Of a stretch of 64,000 bases of DNA, positions 23,431 to 35,006 are shown piece after piece (position 1 is the stretch's first letter; each line of letters starts with the position of its first letter). This stretch comes from Hawksworthiomyces lignivorus (Eukaryota > Ascomycota > Sordariomycetes > Ophiostomatales > Ophiostomataceae), in NCBI GenBank assembly GCA_002917075.1, contig NTMA01000001.1, forward strand, positions 806,001 to 870,000. The letters are read 5' to 3'. A model generated the notes under the pieces. That model was not told the DNA's origin and searched no databases. It was given only the letters and a program-made list of their open reading frames with translations. The position numbers were made by a program, and so were the translations under genes.

Positions 23431-25493
23431 TCAAGCACTCTCAATCGTCTGAGTTGGAACTTCGACATGGCTAACTTCTTCCTTATGCTTCTGGGAGGGA
23501 TCCGCATCGCCAGCCAAGGCGAAGTCCATTTCCTCCAAGTGCCAACCGCTCGTCTATTTTCATAGTTAGTATTGCCATTTCATCAAGTATATCGAACTGC
23601 TAGTTTATTGTCATCCGCTATACTCACGTCAGGAAGAAAAAAGCCCATGTATATGGTATGCGCAACAGCCAGGCAGACAAAGACCAAATAATACTTCCAT
23701 CCAATAGCCGCTGTGGCAGTTGGTAAAAGATTAAGCCATAGGATATCTGCAAGGAATAGACCGCTGATGGCTATACCAGATGCCTGGTTCCGAATATGCG
23801 TCGGGAAAATTTCCGTGGCGAAGGTAAACTGGTTAAGATCAATGCAAGAGTTGTAGCTGAAGATTAGTTAGCTTTCAGTTCTTCATATGTATGAAGTATG
23901 GTGACTTCTAGGATCTTTTGGCTTGCTTACCAAACCACATAAATATATATCATTACTGTTGCCGCCGTCGCCCAGCCTTTTGTCGGCGTGGTGTTGTACT
24001 TCCCAATCATTCCAGTTAGGATAGCAAATGCACAAGTTACTAGAATATAGCCTGACACTGTGCAATAGATTAGAATTGACTTTTAGTGAAACGTGGACTG
24101 AGAAAGGGTGTGGTTAAGTATGAGAAAGCTGGTGGGTATATACCTAAAGCTCTTCTTCTGCCAAGTCGATCCGCAATTGCACCACCAATGAAGGCAATGA
24201 GCAGGCCTACAGTGTTGTATACAGCGGATAAGAGTAGTGATTTTGTTGCGCCTAGGCCTAGTGAGCCGTATAGCAGAACGTTGTAATTGTTTATCACCAG
24301 CGGTCCTATATTCTGCCCTCCAACCATAACCATCCAGGCAAGGAAGAGCCTTTGGCGGTTGGCCTTTTTAGTGAACAGTCGCCATGCCCCGTCTCTTTGC
24401 ACGACATCCCTTTCAGCTTCACTCTTTTGCACGATCAGCTGAAGCTCTTGATGTGCAAACGTATTATTCGGGTCTTTAGAATCATGGTGAAGCCGGATAA
24501 GAATGTCGAGGGCTTTTTGATGGCTGTCGTGTTGAACTAAGTATCTCGGGCTTTCCGGAACTATACGTTTCTATTAGGTAAATCCTTTCTATCGGTGGTC
24601 TTCTCTTTATATCTGTTAGATCTCTAACCGTGGAAGGCCAACCATACCATAAAATGTCCCTGCAAGAAGGCAGAGGCCCCAGAGACAGACCATGGCAAAA
24701 GGAAAGCGCCACGCAAACGTCGAGCTAGGGGTGAAATAGCATCCGAATCTACACCAAAAGAAGGGATATTAGACGCTGGCGGTGTACAGATAGAAGGGTT
24801 ATGGAGTTCGAAAGAAGTTGGACGAACCCAATCCATCCAGCTAGGCAGTAGCCTATGTTAATAAATATGGCATGGGCACCGGTAATCAAGCCCCGAGAGT
24901 GAGGAGGGGCAACTTCTGTGAAGTATGTGGGCATGGCCGCCATCGTATGACCGGCTGCTAAACCGGCTATGGCCCTCGCAACTAGAAACTGATCGTGTGT
25001 CAAAATTTTTGTAGGGAATATAATGGAAAGAGCTGTATCAATCCTTACCATTGCGGATGATTGTGATCCGCACTGAAGAGCGCCTCCAATGATGCCTGTC
25101 ACAGCAGCGATTCGGAAACCATTGACGCGACCAAAACGGTTTCCCGCCCAACCAGCTAGAAAACAACCAAAAAATCCAGTACCGAAAAAGACGCCATTGG
25201 CAGCTCCAAGGATGTCAGACGTGTGGCTGTACCCGGGAGCCGTTGAGTCGCCCACTAAACTAAGAGATGCATAAAACGACGGTTGCCCTATTGTGAATGC
25301 GAAGACAGCCAACGAGTAGCCCGTGAAGAGAGACCCAAAAGCCGCAAAGCATACTACCTAATTTTCATTATTCAGTCAGTTTGAAGTTTTCAGTTCTCTG
25401 AGGAGATAAACTTGAATCGCGGACATGAAAAGAATAAGATGCAACAAAGAAAAAGGCACGTACTGCAATGTTGTACCAACTATAGGTCTCCAT
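23431..25493 (-). CDS. MFS sugar-porter-family transporter
   Basis: Seven exons (minus): 25493-25464, 25357-24828, 24748-24648, 24560-24144, 24057-23931, 23856-23628 and 23553-23431. They give 518 residues with all phases consistent. Family marks are GNRFGRVNGFR in loop 2-3, PESPRYLVQHD before the central loop, ADRLGRRRAL in loop 8-9, ATEIFPTHIRNQ after helix 10 and a final FFLPDTSGWHLEEMD. Twelve membrane helices fit. Sugar porters of fungi also carry quinate, organic acids and other polyols, so the cargo may be the compound degraded by this cluster. The third intron boundary uses donor GTTCGT, a weak site, but the frame and conserved sequence require it. A TCGG-N6-CCGA site lies about 170 bp upstream. 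Confidence 0.9.
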
Positions 25494-25659
25494 GGCTCCT
25501 CTTGTGGTTCACTTTTTTTTATCTCTTTGCTTGTTTACCTAAAATAAAAGAGCCAATAATATCTTTGAGATTAAGAAAATCCGGGGAAATTTACCGAGAA
25601 TCTAGTTGGAACTTATATAAGAGACTTTGGCTGTCGACGTACTGGGAGAAACGGTTAGA

Positions 25660-25673
25660 TCGGCGATTGCCGA
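25660..25673. promoter_or_regulatory. TCGG-N6-CCGA palindrome, MFS transporter promoter
   Basis: Exact match upstream of the sugar-porter gene, the rightmost exact copy found in the window. Confidence 0.6.
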
Positions 25674-25767
25674 CGTGAGACCGCTGTACCAACATAGCAT
25701 ATCAGTCGTATCCACAAGCACTTTTGTTCTAAACGTAAACATAAACATAATAAATGCACATAGAAGT

Positions 25768-25781
25768 CCGGCCTAAGCCGA
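25768..25781. promoter_or_regulatory. Near-match CGG-N6-CCG (CCGG-N6-CCGA)
   Basis: Seven of eight fixed bases match, about 100 bp from the exact site at 25660. Confidence 0.35.
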
Positions 25782-26355
25782 GAGAGAATACGGCGCAATT
25801 CAATCAAAAGAGGAAATTGAAGGCATTTGCCGTAGCCGCAGGCGTCAAAGCGAGAGGTTGCCGCCGCCTTGTTGGAAACGTTTCTGTCTCTCCAGATCCA
25901 CCTATGATCTTACACCAAGGTGTAATATGCTATGCTTATTGCAGCCGCAGCGAACAATATTACTTCCAAGAATATGATGTCCTAAATAGCATATGCGATT
26001 ATTTAGCTGCAGCTATGAACTACGTGCACTTATAGGTTAATCACATCGGATTATATCCAAAATATTTATTTCCTAGACCATCAACATCATCTCATGAGAA
26101 CTGTGGCTGAAGCTATTGTGTCCAGCCCAAAGAAAAAGAAATTCGCACTGCCACAGACGCACGAGCAATGGATATGAGCCAATTGCAATTGTGCTCAAGT
26201 TAGCATGACTCAAAGCACAGGAACGCGACCAGCTCCAAGATTACGCAAAGATCATAAGACTGCTCTGTAGCTCGAACGAGTAGTATTATCCCATTCAGCT
26301 GCAAAATAAGAGCCGGGCGTTCCAGTCTGGTAATATTCCTGAGATACCAAGCAAT

Positions 26356-27474
26356 ATGACAGATATAACAAGCCTCTCCATCCCGGAATCATCTTCGACT
26401 GTCGACGTATGGATCATCGACAGTACGGCGTACGGCTCGGCCGCTAGCTCGCTGTTTTTTGGCCCGGAAATTCTGAACCATAAAACGTTTAACTTTCCAT
26501 ATCATGTTTTCTTAATTTCTCACCCCACACTTAGTCGACATATCTTGTACGATTTGGGGATGATGAAAGATTGGCCCTCTCGGCTTCCACCAGATTAGGT
26601 GGAATTGATCCGACAGGAACCGCCTTTCACCGTCGCGCAAGAGGTGCAAGAGGTCCTCGATGCCGATGAAGGTGGCATAGGGATCAAATCCGTAGACATT
26701 TCTTCTGTTATCTGGTCTCATCAGCATCTCGACCATCGAGATGATGTGACCAAATTCCCATCAACTACGGAAGTAGTTGTTGGTCCTGGGTTTCAAAAAG
26801 CCTATGCGCCGTATTATCCTACGAATCCAGAAAGCGAGATTTTAGAGAGCGAGTTAAAAGGCCGACAGCTGCGAGAGGTCGATGAGGCAGCCTTTACGTA
26901 GCGTATCGGAGGATTTCGCGGGTACGACTTCCTCGGTGACGGGTCGTTCTACCTCCTCGATGCTCCAGGTCATAGGACCGGACACTTATGCGCCTTGGCC
27001 CATGTCACACCAAGCCCTAAGCCAACCTTCGTTTTCATGGGAGGTGACTGTGCCGATCATCCCGGGATATTTCGACCTACGCCGCGCTTACCTCTCCCAG
27101 ATGAGATCTACCCGCCTCTGAATTGGTCCGGAAGCATCTCCATGTGCCCTGACGCTTGGATAAAGCAACACGTTCACCCCAAGAAGTCTGCCACTGAGCC
27201 CTTTTACGAGATTAACCCCAAGGCACACGAAGACCCGGTGCAAGCCAGACAGTCCATCGTTCTAATGCGGGAATTCGATACCGCTGACAACGTCTTGGTG
27301 TGCGTGGCGCATGATGGCAGCTTGCTACATGGCGACCTAGAGTTTTATCCCAAGAAACTCAACGACTGGAAGGCTTTCGAGGCACAGAGCCAGAACCGGA
27401 AAGCAAGGATCGGGTGGGGATTCTGTTTTGACTTTGATCTTCGTCCAGGTCAGGTATCTTCGAGTATCGCGTAA
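26356..27474 (+). pseudogene. Metallo-beta-lactamase-fold lactonase, two in-frame stops
   Basis: One reading frame of 373 codons, interrupted by TAG at 26596-26598 and TAG at 26899-26901, with no frameshift. The frame carries a lactonase-type metal site: HxHxDH (SHQHLDH), a later His in APGHRTGH, Asp in FMGGDCADHPG and His in VAHDGSLLHG. These belong to the N-acyl-homoserine lactonase-like subgroup common in fungi, which opens lactone rings. No intron with acceptable sites and length removes either stop without losing conserved sequence. It lies at the edge of a cluster with two lactone-forming monooxygenases, so the intact ancestor may have opened their product. The rest of the domain is well kept, which suggests recent loss, or stop-codon read-through, which I consider unlikely. 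Confidence 0.8.
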
Positions 27475-28284
27475 ACTCGGAAATGCAACAGTATCAAGTG
27501 GAGCCGGTACACCTTCGACGGAGATACTATGAAGAGACCGACATGGTCAGAATTATTCAGCAGATTTTCAACTTCTGAGCATACTTGAAGCGAGCTCTAG
27601 AGTTCATATCAGAGGGAAAGACTCTTAGTAGTGTAGAAATGTGCGCATATAGCAAGTAGTACACAATACAGAAGCACCTCCTGGAGAGCAAATATTAAGA
27701 TGGAAGATAAATTATCCCTCCAATTCGATGATGTTTTAGACCTTCGCATGCAGATAGGCATTTACACAGTTTAAGAACTTGGTACGATCCTGATGCTGAA
27801 ATCTCAGTGTTTAATACAAGCAAACGCGGCTACCAAGCACTCGATGTGTCAGACGCGGCACAGAATTTTAGAGATTCCTTTGGCGAGCCAGTGTAGTGTA
27901 AACCCCAGCTTTTGTAATCCTCCCGTATCTTGCATTTAGCCCTAGATAGTATACTGAACAACAAGTTGACGTGCTGCGGCGTAGTTATTACCCGCACGTC
28001 TCATGCAAGTCTGAGGCAAAGGCTATTGGGTACTGATAACAAGGTCCTTCCAATTTGAGGCATCCACAATAGTCGTTGCTTTTTATATAGAAAGCTTTCA
28101 ATTTTCAACAAATGAAAACTGTTGGAGCGCTTTTAGAAGGTCTTAAGCATCTTGTCTACGAGTTGGCTGCTGTGTGAAAAATGTCGTCCAAAGGTGCCTC
28201 CTATAAGTTGCCTGCCATTGCTGATGGAAGTTTTTCCTCTGAATATTTTGAGTCCACATCTTAGTCGACGCAGCATCCGGCATA
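27475..28284. other. Intergenic upstream of ABC transporter
   Basis: No gene recognised; no exact TCGG-N6-CCGA site. Confidence 0.5.
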
Positions 28285-31200
28285 ATGACTATCCCTTTAG
28301 AAGATGGCTGTCGCTATGGCGCCGACAACGAGTTTGGCCCTCGCGTAGCCCTTACTTGCCGTCAATTTGACTTCACTCTGTTATTTGAAGATGCCATTTT
28401 TGTGGTCCTCCCTTCAGTAGTTTATCTCTTGCTGCTGCCATGGAGATTGCGATCGCTTTCGGCAATGACAACCAAAATGACATCCTTGCGACTCGCAGCA
28501 TACAAGCTGGTACGTGGTTCTCTTCGTGCAATAATAGGACCCTGGAGAATACTGACCAAGTAATTCGCCAAGGTTCTCTTGACCGTGCTCTTTGTGTGTC
28601 ATTTACTATTTCTGGTCGTCCGTCTTCAGGCGCCCATTCTTCACACAAATATGTCATTAGCTTCGGGAATCCTCAGCACTGCTGCGATTGTTGCAGCTGG
28701 CTTGGAATCTTTTCTCGAAGACCAGCGCACTCTGAATCCTTCTGATCTGCTCACTCTTTACCTCTCGGCATCCGCTCTCCTTTTCTTGCCCCGCCTGCGT
28801 TCACTGTGGCTCATTCCATCACCAGAAGCTCCAAAGATTCTTTGTACTGTCATTTTCGCTGTCACTGTCCTCACGCTGGGCGTAGAGTCCATGTCCAAGT
28901 CCAAGCTGCTGCATCCCATCTACCAGAGGGGAACTAAGGAGCAGACCCTTGGATTCTGGGGGCGAAGTTTCTTCATCTGGGTGCTTCCTCTTTTCAGTGC
29001 AGGCTACTCAAAGCTTCTCATCCCTAGGGATATTCCACGCGTGGATGACGAGCTTGCTGAGAATACAGCAGGGGCGAGGCTGGACGCTTCGTGGCAGCGT
29101 GCTGGCAAGCATCACCGCCTGATCCATGCCACCTTTGCTGCGAACTTGGGTCACGTCCTTCCAGGTGTCCTTCCGCGGCTTACTCTGTTAGCATTTACCC
29201 TCTGTCAGCCTTTTCTCATCCAGTCATCGGTTGCATATGTAGCATCCCCAACGAGCAAGGAAGACCGAGGCACGTACGGTGCAGCCTTGATCGGCGCGTT
29301 TGTGCTCGTCTACTTAGGGATAGCAGTAAGTGCAGCACTTAATGAAGGATGCTCGTCAAACTACAAACTAATAGAAAATAGATCACTCGAGCAGTTTACG
29401 CTCACTACACAAATCGGTTTGTGGTTAGCGTCCGCTGCGGCCTTATTGCCAAAATCTATCGCCACACTACAGCTCTCACGGCGATTCACTTGAAAGATTC
29501 TGCGGCCATCACTCTGATGGGGACCGACGTAGAACGGATTGTCCAGTCGCTGAAAGTCATTCATGAACTTTGGGCGTCTATTTTGCAAGTTGGCGTTGGC
29601 GTTTGGTTTCTAGCTCGCCAAGTGGGCGCTCCCGCTGTTTTGCCCCTGATTATTTGCATTAGTAGGTCTAGAGAAAGCAGCCCTCCAACTACTATATTTC
29701 TTCTTGCTGACGATTACGTATAGCTTCTGTGGCGGCTTCGTCGGCAGTGGCCTCTCGCTTCGGACCAGCGCAACGAGAATGGGTTCAATGTGTCCAAAAG
29801 AGAATAGCTGTGACCTCGGGCATGCTTCTCGACATCAAATCCGTTAAGATGCTTGGCCTAACTCAGATCCTACAAGATATCGTTTCGCAATTGAGAAAAG
29901 TTGAACTCAAAACCTCCGAAGGCTTTCGTTCATTGCTTGTCTGGCAGATTGTTATCTGTAAGGCCCGTCTCCTTTTCATGTTGTGGCCACACTGCTAATA
30001 CCGCGCCCCAGCAAATGCACCGGAGCAGCTCGCGCCGCTCGCCACTTTTGTGGTATACGCCATCATTGCCGCTGTCAGGAAAGATGACAGCCTTTCGTTG
30101 TCCAAAGCGTTCACATCCCTGTCCCTTGTGTCACTTGTGACGGAATCTCTCTTACAGTTTTGCCAGGCGCTGCCGGTGTGTCTCCAGGCCACAGCGTGTT
30201 TTGACCGCATCGACAAGTACTTGTCTCTAGAAGAACCATCAACTCCATTGACACCACCCTCACCGCCACGAGAATCTCTTGAACTTGAGCTTAACTCTGT
30301 ATCAGTGGAACTAACCAAGTCGTCGCTGGCTCCCAACGATGATATCGCGACCTTTGAAGTCGCAGATATCTCTTGGTCTCGCAACGCGCCCGAGCCCGTC
30401 CTACCCCAAATCAGCCTGTCCATTCGGCCTGGGTTGACAGCCATAATTGGTCCAGTTGCATCAGGCAAATCAACGCTGCTTTCAAGTATTGTGCAGGAGA
30501 CAATTGTAACCAGCGGAGCTGTGACACCGGTACTCTCGAAGGTTGCGTTCTGTCCCCAGGTCCCGTGGATTATGAACAACACGATACGCCATAATGTCAC
30601 CGGAGGGTCTGAGTTTGACCAAAAGTGGTATGACTTTTCACTCTCATCGTGTGCACTCCAGCAAGACATTTCCTTGATGCCCCGAGGCGACCAGACGATG
30701 GTTGGGAGCAAAGGTACCGTGCTGAGTGGAGGACAGCGGCAACGATTGGTAGGCTCTCTTTTATTTTTCAATGCTGAGACTGGGAATCATAATTCACTAA
30801 CGTAACCACCATGTAGTCTCTTGCTCGCGCTGTTTACTCTAGGCTTCCGGTAGTCGTCTTAGACGACGTGACAAGTGGGCTAGACCCCACAACCTGCAGC
30901 TTCATCGTATCTCGCCTGTTTAGTCGACACGGTCACTTCCGCAAGGCGGGAATATCTGTCGTATTCTCAACGCACCACCGTAAGACCACCCGCTCTACGT
31001 CATGTCTGTCTCATCATTGTCTGACTGACAATTTTCAGGGCGCCTCCTCTCTTGTGCAGATACAGTCGTTGTCCTAGAGAAAGGCAAGATTATCGAATCC
31101 GGATCTTACGACGAAATCCGTCTCCAGACACCTAGCTTCACCGAAGAGGAAGAAGAAGTAACTGCAGATAGTATACCTACTTCAAACGTGCATCAAACCC

Positions 31201-33397
31201 ATTATGAACGCGCGAAACCTGCCGATTCAAGCGTTGTTCATGATGGAGAGGATGAGGAGACAGACGAGAAAGCACAGTCTTGGAAGCAAGGTGGCAGCTG
31301 GGCAGTCTACACGTATTACTTTCGAAGTGCTGGAACTCTATCCATAATCCTGTGGTTTATTTTCACGATTGTTACAGCGGTCAGTGGCAATTTTGCGCGT
31401 AAGTCTTTGATTCCGTGAAGTCTCAACTGGGCTGATACTGACATTTTCCCTAGCAATATGGCTGGAAAAATGGACGAGTGCGAACACACAAGCACCCAAT
31501 CATCACCTAGGGCTATATATTGGAGTATATTGTTTATTATTCGCGATTTCCACAGGAAGCATCGCGGCCGAATGCGGGTGAGTCAGCTACGTAGAATTTA
31601 AAAGAATCTGCACTTACAATAGCGATCAGAATCTTCTTCATTCGAATTATCAGCGATACGGCTCTCAAGCTCCACGATGACCTCTTGACGGCCGCTCTGC
31701 GGTAAGTATCCTATTGCCAAGCATTAGAGTCAATGCTTTATCTTTGCTGACATCTTGACCGTTAGTGCACCCTTTAGCTTCTTCCTCCAAACGAACGCTG
31801 GGAGTATCACCAATAGGTATTCCTCCTACTCTTAGCGCAGAACGCTCGACAGATCTAATGGATTTTTTAGGTTCAGCCAAGACATGGATCTAATCGACAT
31901 GGCACTGCCGTCCTGTGCAATCCAGTTCACCACAGGTACCTATCTTCTTACCATGGTGATCGCGCTATATCATTTCTGTAACTAATTGTGTCTAGGGGCG
32001 GCATCCATTATTGTTCAACTCATCATCTTGTGCATCCTTGGCAAATATCTTGCTGCGGCTATTCCCATCCTTGTAGTGGTTATATTCATCGCTCAGCGCT
32101 ACTACCTACGGACTTCGCGGCAGGTTCGACTTCTAGATATTGAAGCCAAAGCACCTCTTTACGTACATTTTCTTGAAACAGTCCATGGTGCCCCAACAAT
32201 CCGTGCCTTCGGCTGGGAAGCGGCATTTCATCGACAGAATGGAAATATACTAAACCAAGCACTAAAACCATTTTATTTGCTTCTTTGTATCCAGCAATGG
32301 CTGACTCTTGTCCTCGATCTCATCGTTGGTGCGTTAGCTGTTGTACTTGTGGCAGTGGCGATGTCTCTGGCGGATACATTTGGTGCAGGCAGCCTGGGTG
32401 TTTCTCTTGTCTTAATCTTGTCGTTCAATACTGCCCTGGCGCAGACTATCCAAGCTTGGACCAAGATGGAGATGTCTATCGGGGCCGTGGCACGTGTTCA
32501 GCAGTTCCTGCAGAGCACCCCTTCTGAACGAACGGAGGCTGCACCTCTACCCCCCAACTGGCCATCCGGAGGTGCTATTACGTTTGAGAATGTTACTGCC
32601 AGCTACACGTGAGAATTTCCTACCTCTTATTCTCTTGATTCTTAGTCTGACAACCATGTAGAGAGGATGCACAGGCGTCCATCGAGCATCTTAGCTTGAG
32701 CATTGCACCAGGAGAAAAGATTGCTGTATGCGGGTCGTCAGGCAGCGGGAAGACATCACTGCTCATGACGCTGTTGCGCATGATGCACCTAAAATCAGGG
32801 AGTGTTCTTATCGACGACACAGACATCGCAAAGATTGATGGATACCACGTTCGCTCCCTGGTCAATGTTATCTCGCAAGAACCATACTTTATTCCTGGGT
32901 CTATTAGAACGAACCTTGATCCTCTACGACAATCGTCCGACGAGAATATGGAAGCGGCAGTCTCAAAAGTCGGCTTACAGGACAAAGTTTCCTCGTACGG
33001 GGGTTTTGATGCTGCTTTGGTAGCATCCGAATGGTCCCATGGTGAGACGCAGCTTCTCTGTCTGGCTAGAGCCGTCTTGGCACGAAGCAAGATATTGGTC
33101 TTAGACGAAGCAACGAGCAGGTAACGTCGCCTAAACATACAGAACAATATGTGATTTGCGCCGAACTAATTCTGCGACAGCATCGATGAAAAAACTGAAG
33201 CCGCCGTGCAGGATGTCATCGATTCAGAGTTCCTAGAGCAGACGGTCATCGCTATTATCCACAAATTTGCATACATTGAAAAGTTCGATCGCGTGGCTGT
33301 TCTTAACTGCGGCAAGCTGGTGGAATGTGACGCGCCACGGGCGCTTCTGGAGCGGGACTCGGCCTTTCGTAGGTTGTATGCGTCCCACGAAACATAG
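28285..33397 (+). CDS. ABC-C family multidrug transporter (full length, TMD0)
   Basis: Fourteen exons: 28285-28509, 28573-29325, 29382-29661, 29724-29957, 30012-30748, 30817-30979, 31039-31398, 31454-31577, 31630-31701, 31766-31816, 31871-31935, 31996-32608, 32662-33120 and 33181-33397. All phases agree and give 1450 residues. The order is TMD0, TMD1, NBD1, TMD2, NBD2. NBD1 has Walker A GPVASGKST (about 643), signature LSGGQRQRL and Walker B VVVLDDV; Asp in place of Glu marks the degenerate ABC-C site. NBD2 has Walker A GSSGSGKTS (about 1249), Walker B ILVLDEATS and a His-loop in AIIHKF. The NBD2 signature reads WSHGETQ where ABC-C pumps usually have LSHGQ. Such pumps export conjugates, drugs and metabolites at the plasma or vacuolar membrane. 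It lies 0.9 kb from the repeat peptide gene and may export its product. Confidence 0.92.
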
Positions 33398-34318
33398 GCT
33401 TCAAATATAAATAGACATCTCGTGTACGTACTTTAATTTTCTCGAATACACCCCTTCTTGTAAATCACCTACAATTCCTGTATAAATAAAGTTTATAATT
33501 TGTAGTGGTAGAGCAGATATCCCTAGATGGCCTCCGGCGGATGTTTTGCCTAGAGCCGCCTACATAACAGTTCGCTATGTACAAGAGACGTCAGTCCCTC
33601 GGGTCAAGAGAGTGGCGAAAACAACTTATCGAAAGCTGTATAGATGAGATGAGGTATTTTGGTGAATTGGCTCGGTCCGGAGGATGCAAAGTTGCCGCAC
33701 ACAATTCAATATCTAATTTACGATCTCGCTATTGATTATCAACAATATCTACTATAACGGTATCAAGATCCCTAGACATATCACTCATTTTTCACCTATT
33801 GAAAAAGTGTTTATAAAACATGTACGCTCATAGTGATGGCGATTTTTCCTTCACGCCCACGGACTTGTAACGAGGAACTATAGGCGTAAATAGCTAAGAC
33901 GGGCAAATGAATATAATTAAATTCTATAAGTTAAACCTGACTCCTGCACCTAAACCGGCATAGTCCCTATTTAGAAAACCCTCGAGGGGAAAAAAAACTA
34001 CCTAGGAACTCTGCGTTTTGTGCCTGGGTGGAGGTCGTGGTTACTGTTGTCATGGCATAATGTGTATCTAGAATAAAAACAAATGAAGCAAAGAACATAC
34101 CCCTCTCACCAGCTGTAGAGCTCAACAATAACCACCCCAATTCCAGGATATACAGCTTCAGAAATAGTTGATTGTGACGAATAGAAATGGAAAAATAATC
34201 GTCAAATCTGTAAGCTTAACATTCAAGTTGACTTGGCGCGAAGTCCAAGCCTAGCACAGTTCTCCTCTATTAAATTGCTTGAGGTGCTGAAAGCCTCTAT
34301 GGATCCATTTGAAAGCCT
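33398..34318. other. Intergenic between ABC transporter and repeat-peptide gene
   Basis: AT-rich 3' flanks of two convergent genes. Nothing else seen. Confidence 0.5.
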
Positions 34319-35006
34319 TTAAGCCTGGGCATCCGTGCTAATGTGGAAAGTCCAGGCTTCATCATCTTGGCCACGCTTGCTAGGTGTTTTGTCGGCCCCA
34401 TCTGTGCTGATGTGAAAAGTCCAGGCCTCGTCGTCCTGACCACGCTTGCTAGGTGTTTTGCCGGCCTCGTCTGTGCTGATGTGAAAAGTCCAGGCCTCGT
34501 CGTCCTGACCACGCTTGCTAGGTGTTTTGCCGGCCTCGTCTGTGCTGATGTGAAAAGTCCAGGCCTCGTCGTCCTGACCACGCTTGCTAGGTGTTTTGCC
34601 GGCCTCGTCTGTGCTGATGTGAAAAGTCCAGGCCTCGTCGTCCAGGCCACGCTTGCTAGGTGTCCCATTGGCCCCATCTGTGCTAATGTGGAAAGTCCAA
34701 GCTTCGTCGTCCTGACCACGCTTGCTAGGTGTTTTGTCGGCCTCGTCTGTGCTAATGTGGAAAGTCCAGGCTTCGTCGTCCTGGCCACGCTTGCTAGGTG
34801 TTTTGTCGGCCCCATCTGTGCTGATGTGAAAAGTCCAAGCTTCGTCGTCCTGACCACGCTTGCTAGGTGTTTTGCCGGCCTCGTCTGTGCTAATGTGGAA
34901 AGTCCAGGCCTCGTCGTCTTGGCCACGCTTGCTAGGTGTCCCATTGGCCCCATCTGTGCTAATGTGGAAAGTCCAAGCTTCGTCTTCCTGGCCTCGTTTA
35001 TCCGCA
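34319..35006 (-). repeat. 69-bp tandem repeat array, ten units
   Basis: Ten copies of a 69-bp unit inside the precursor gene (last unit 54 bp including the stop codon). The first unit begins near 35006. Copies differ at only a few positions, mostly in the linker before the Lys-Arg codons. Near-identity, including silent sites, suggests recent expansion or gene-conversion homogenisation. Because 69 is a multiple of three, other frames on both strands also stay open; these are by-products. Confidence 0.95.

Larger units (their letters stand above)
25494..26355. other. Intergenic between transporter and lactonase pseudogene
   Basis: No gene supported. Holds one exact cluster palindrome and one near-match at its transporter end. 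Confidence 0.5.
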
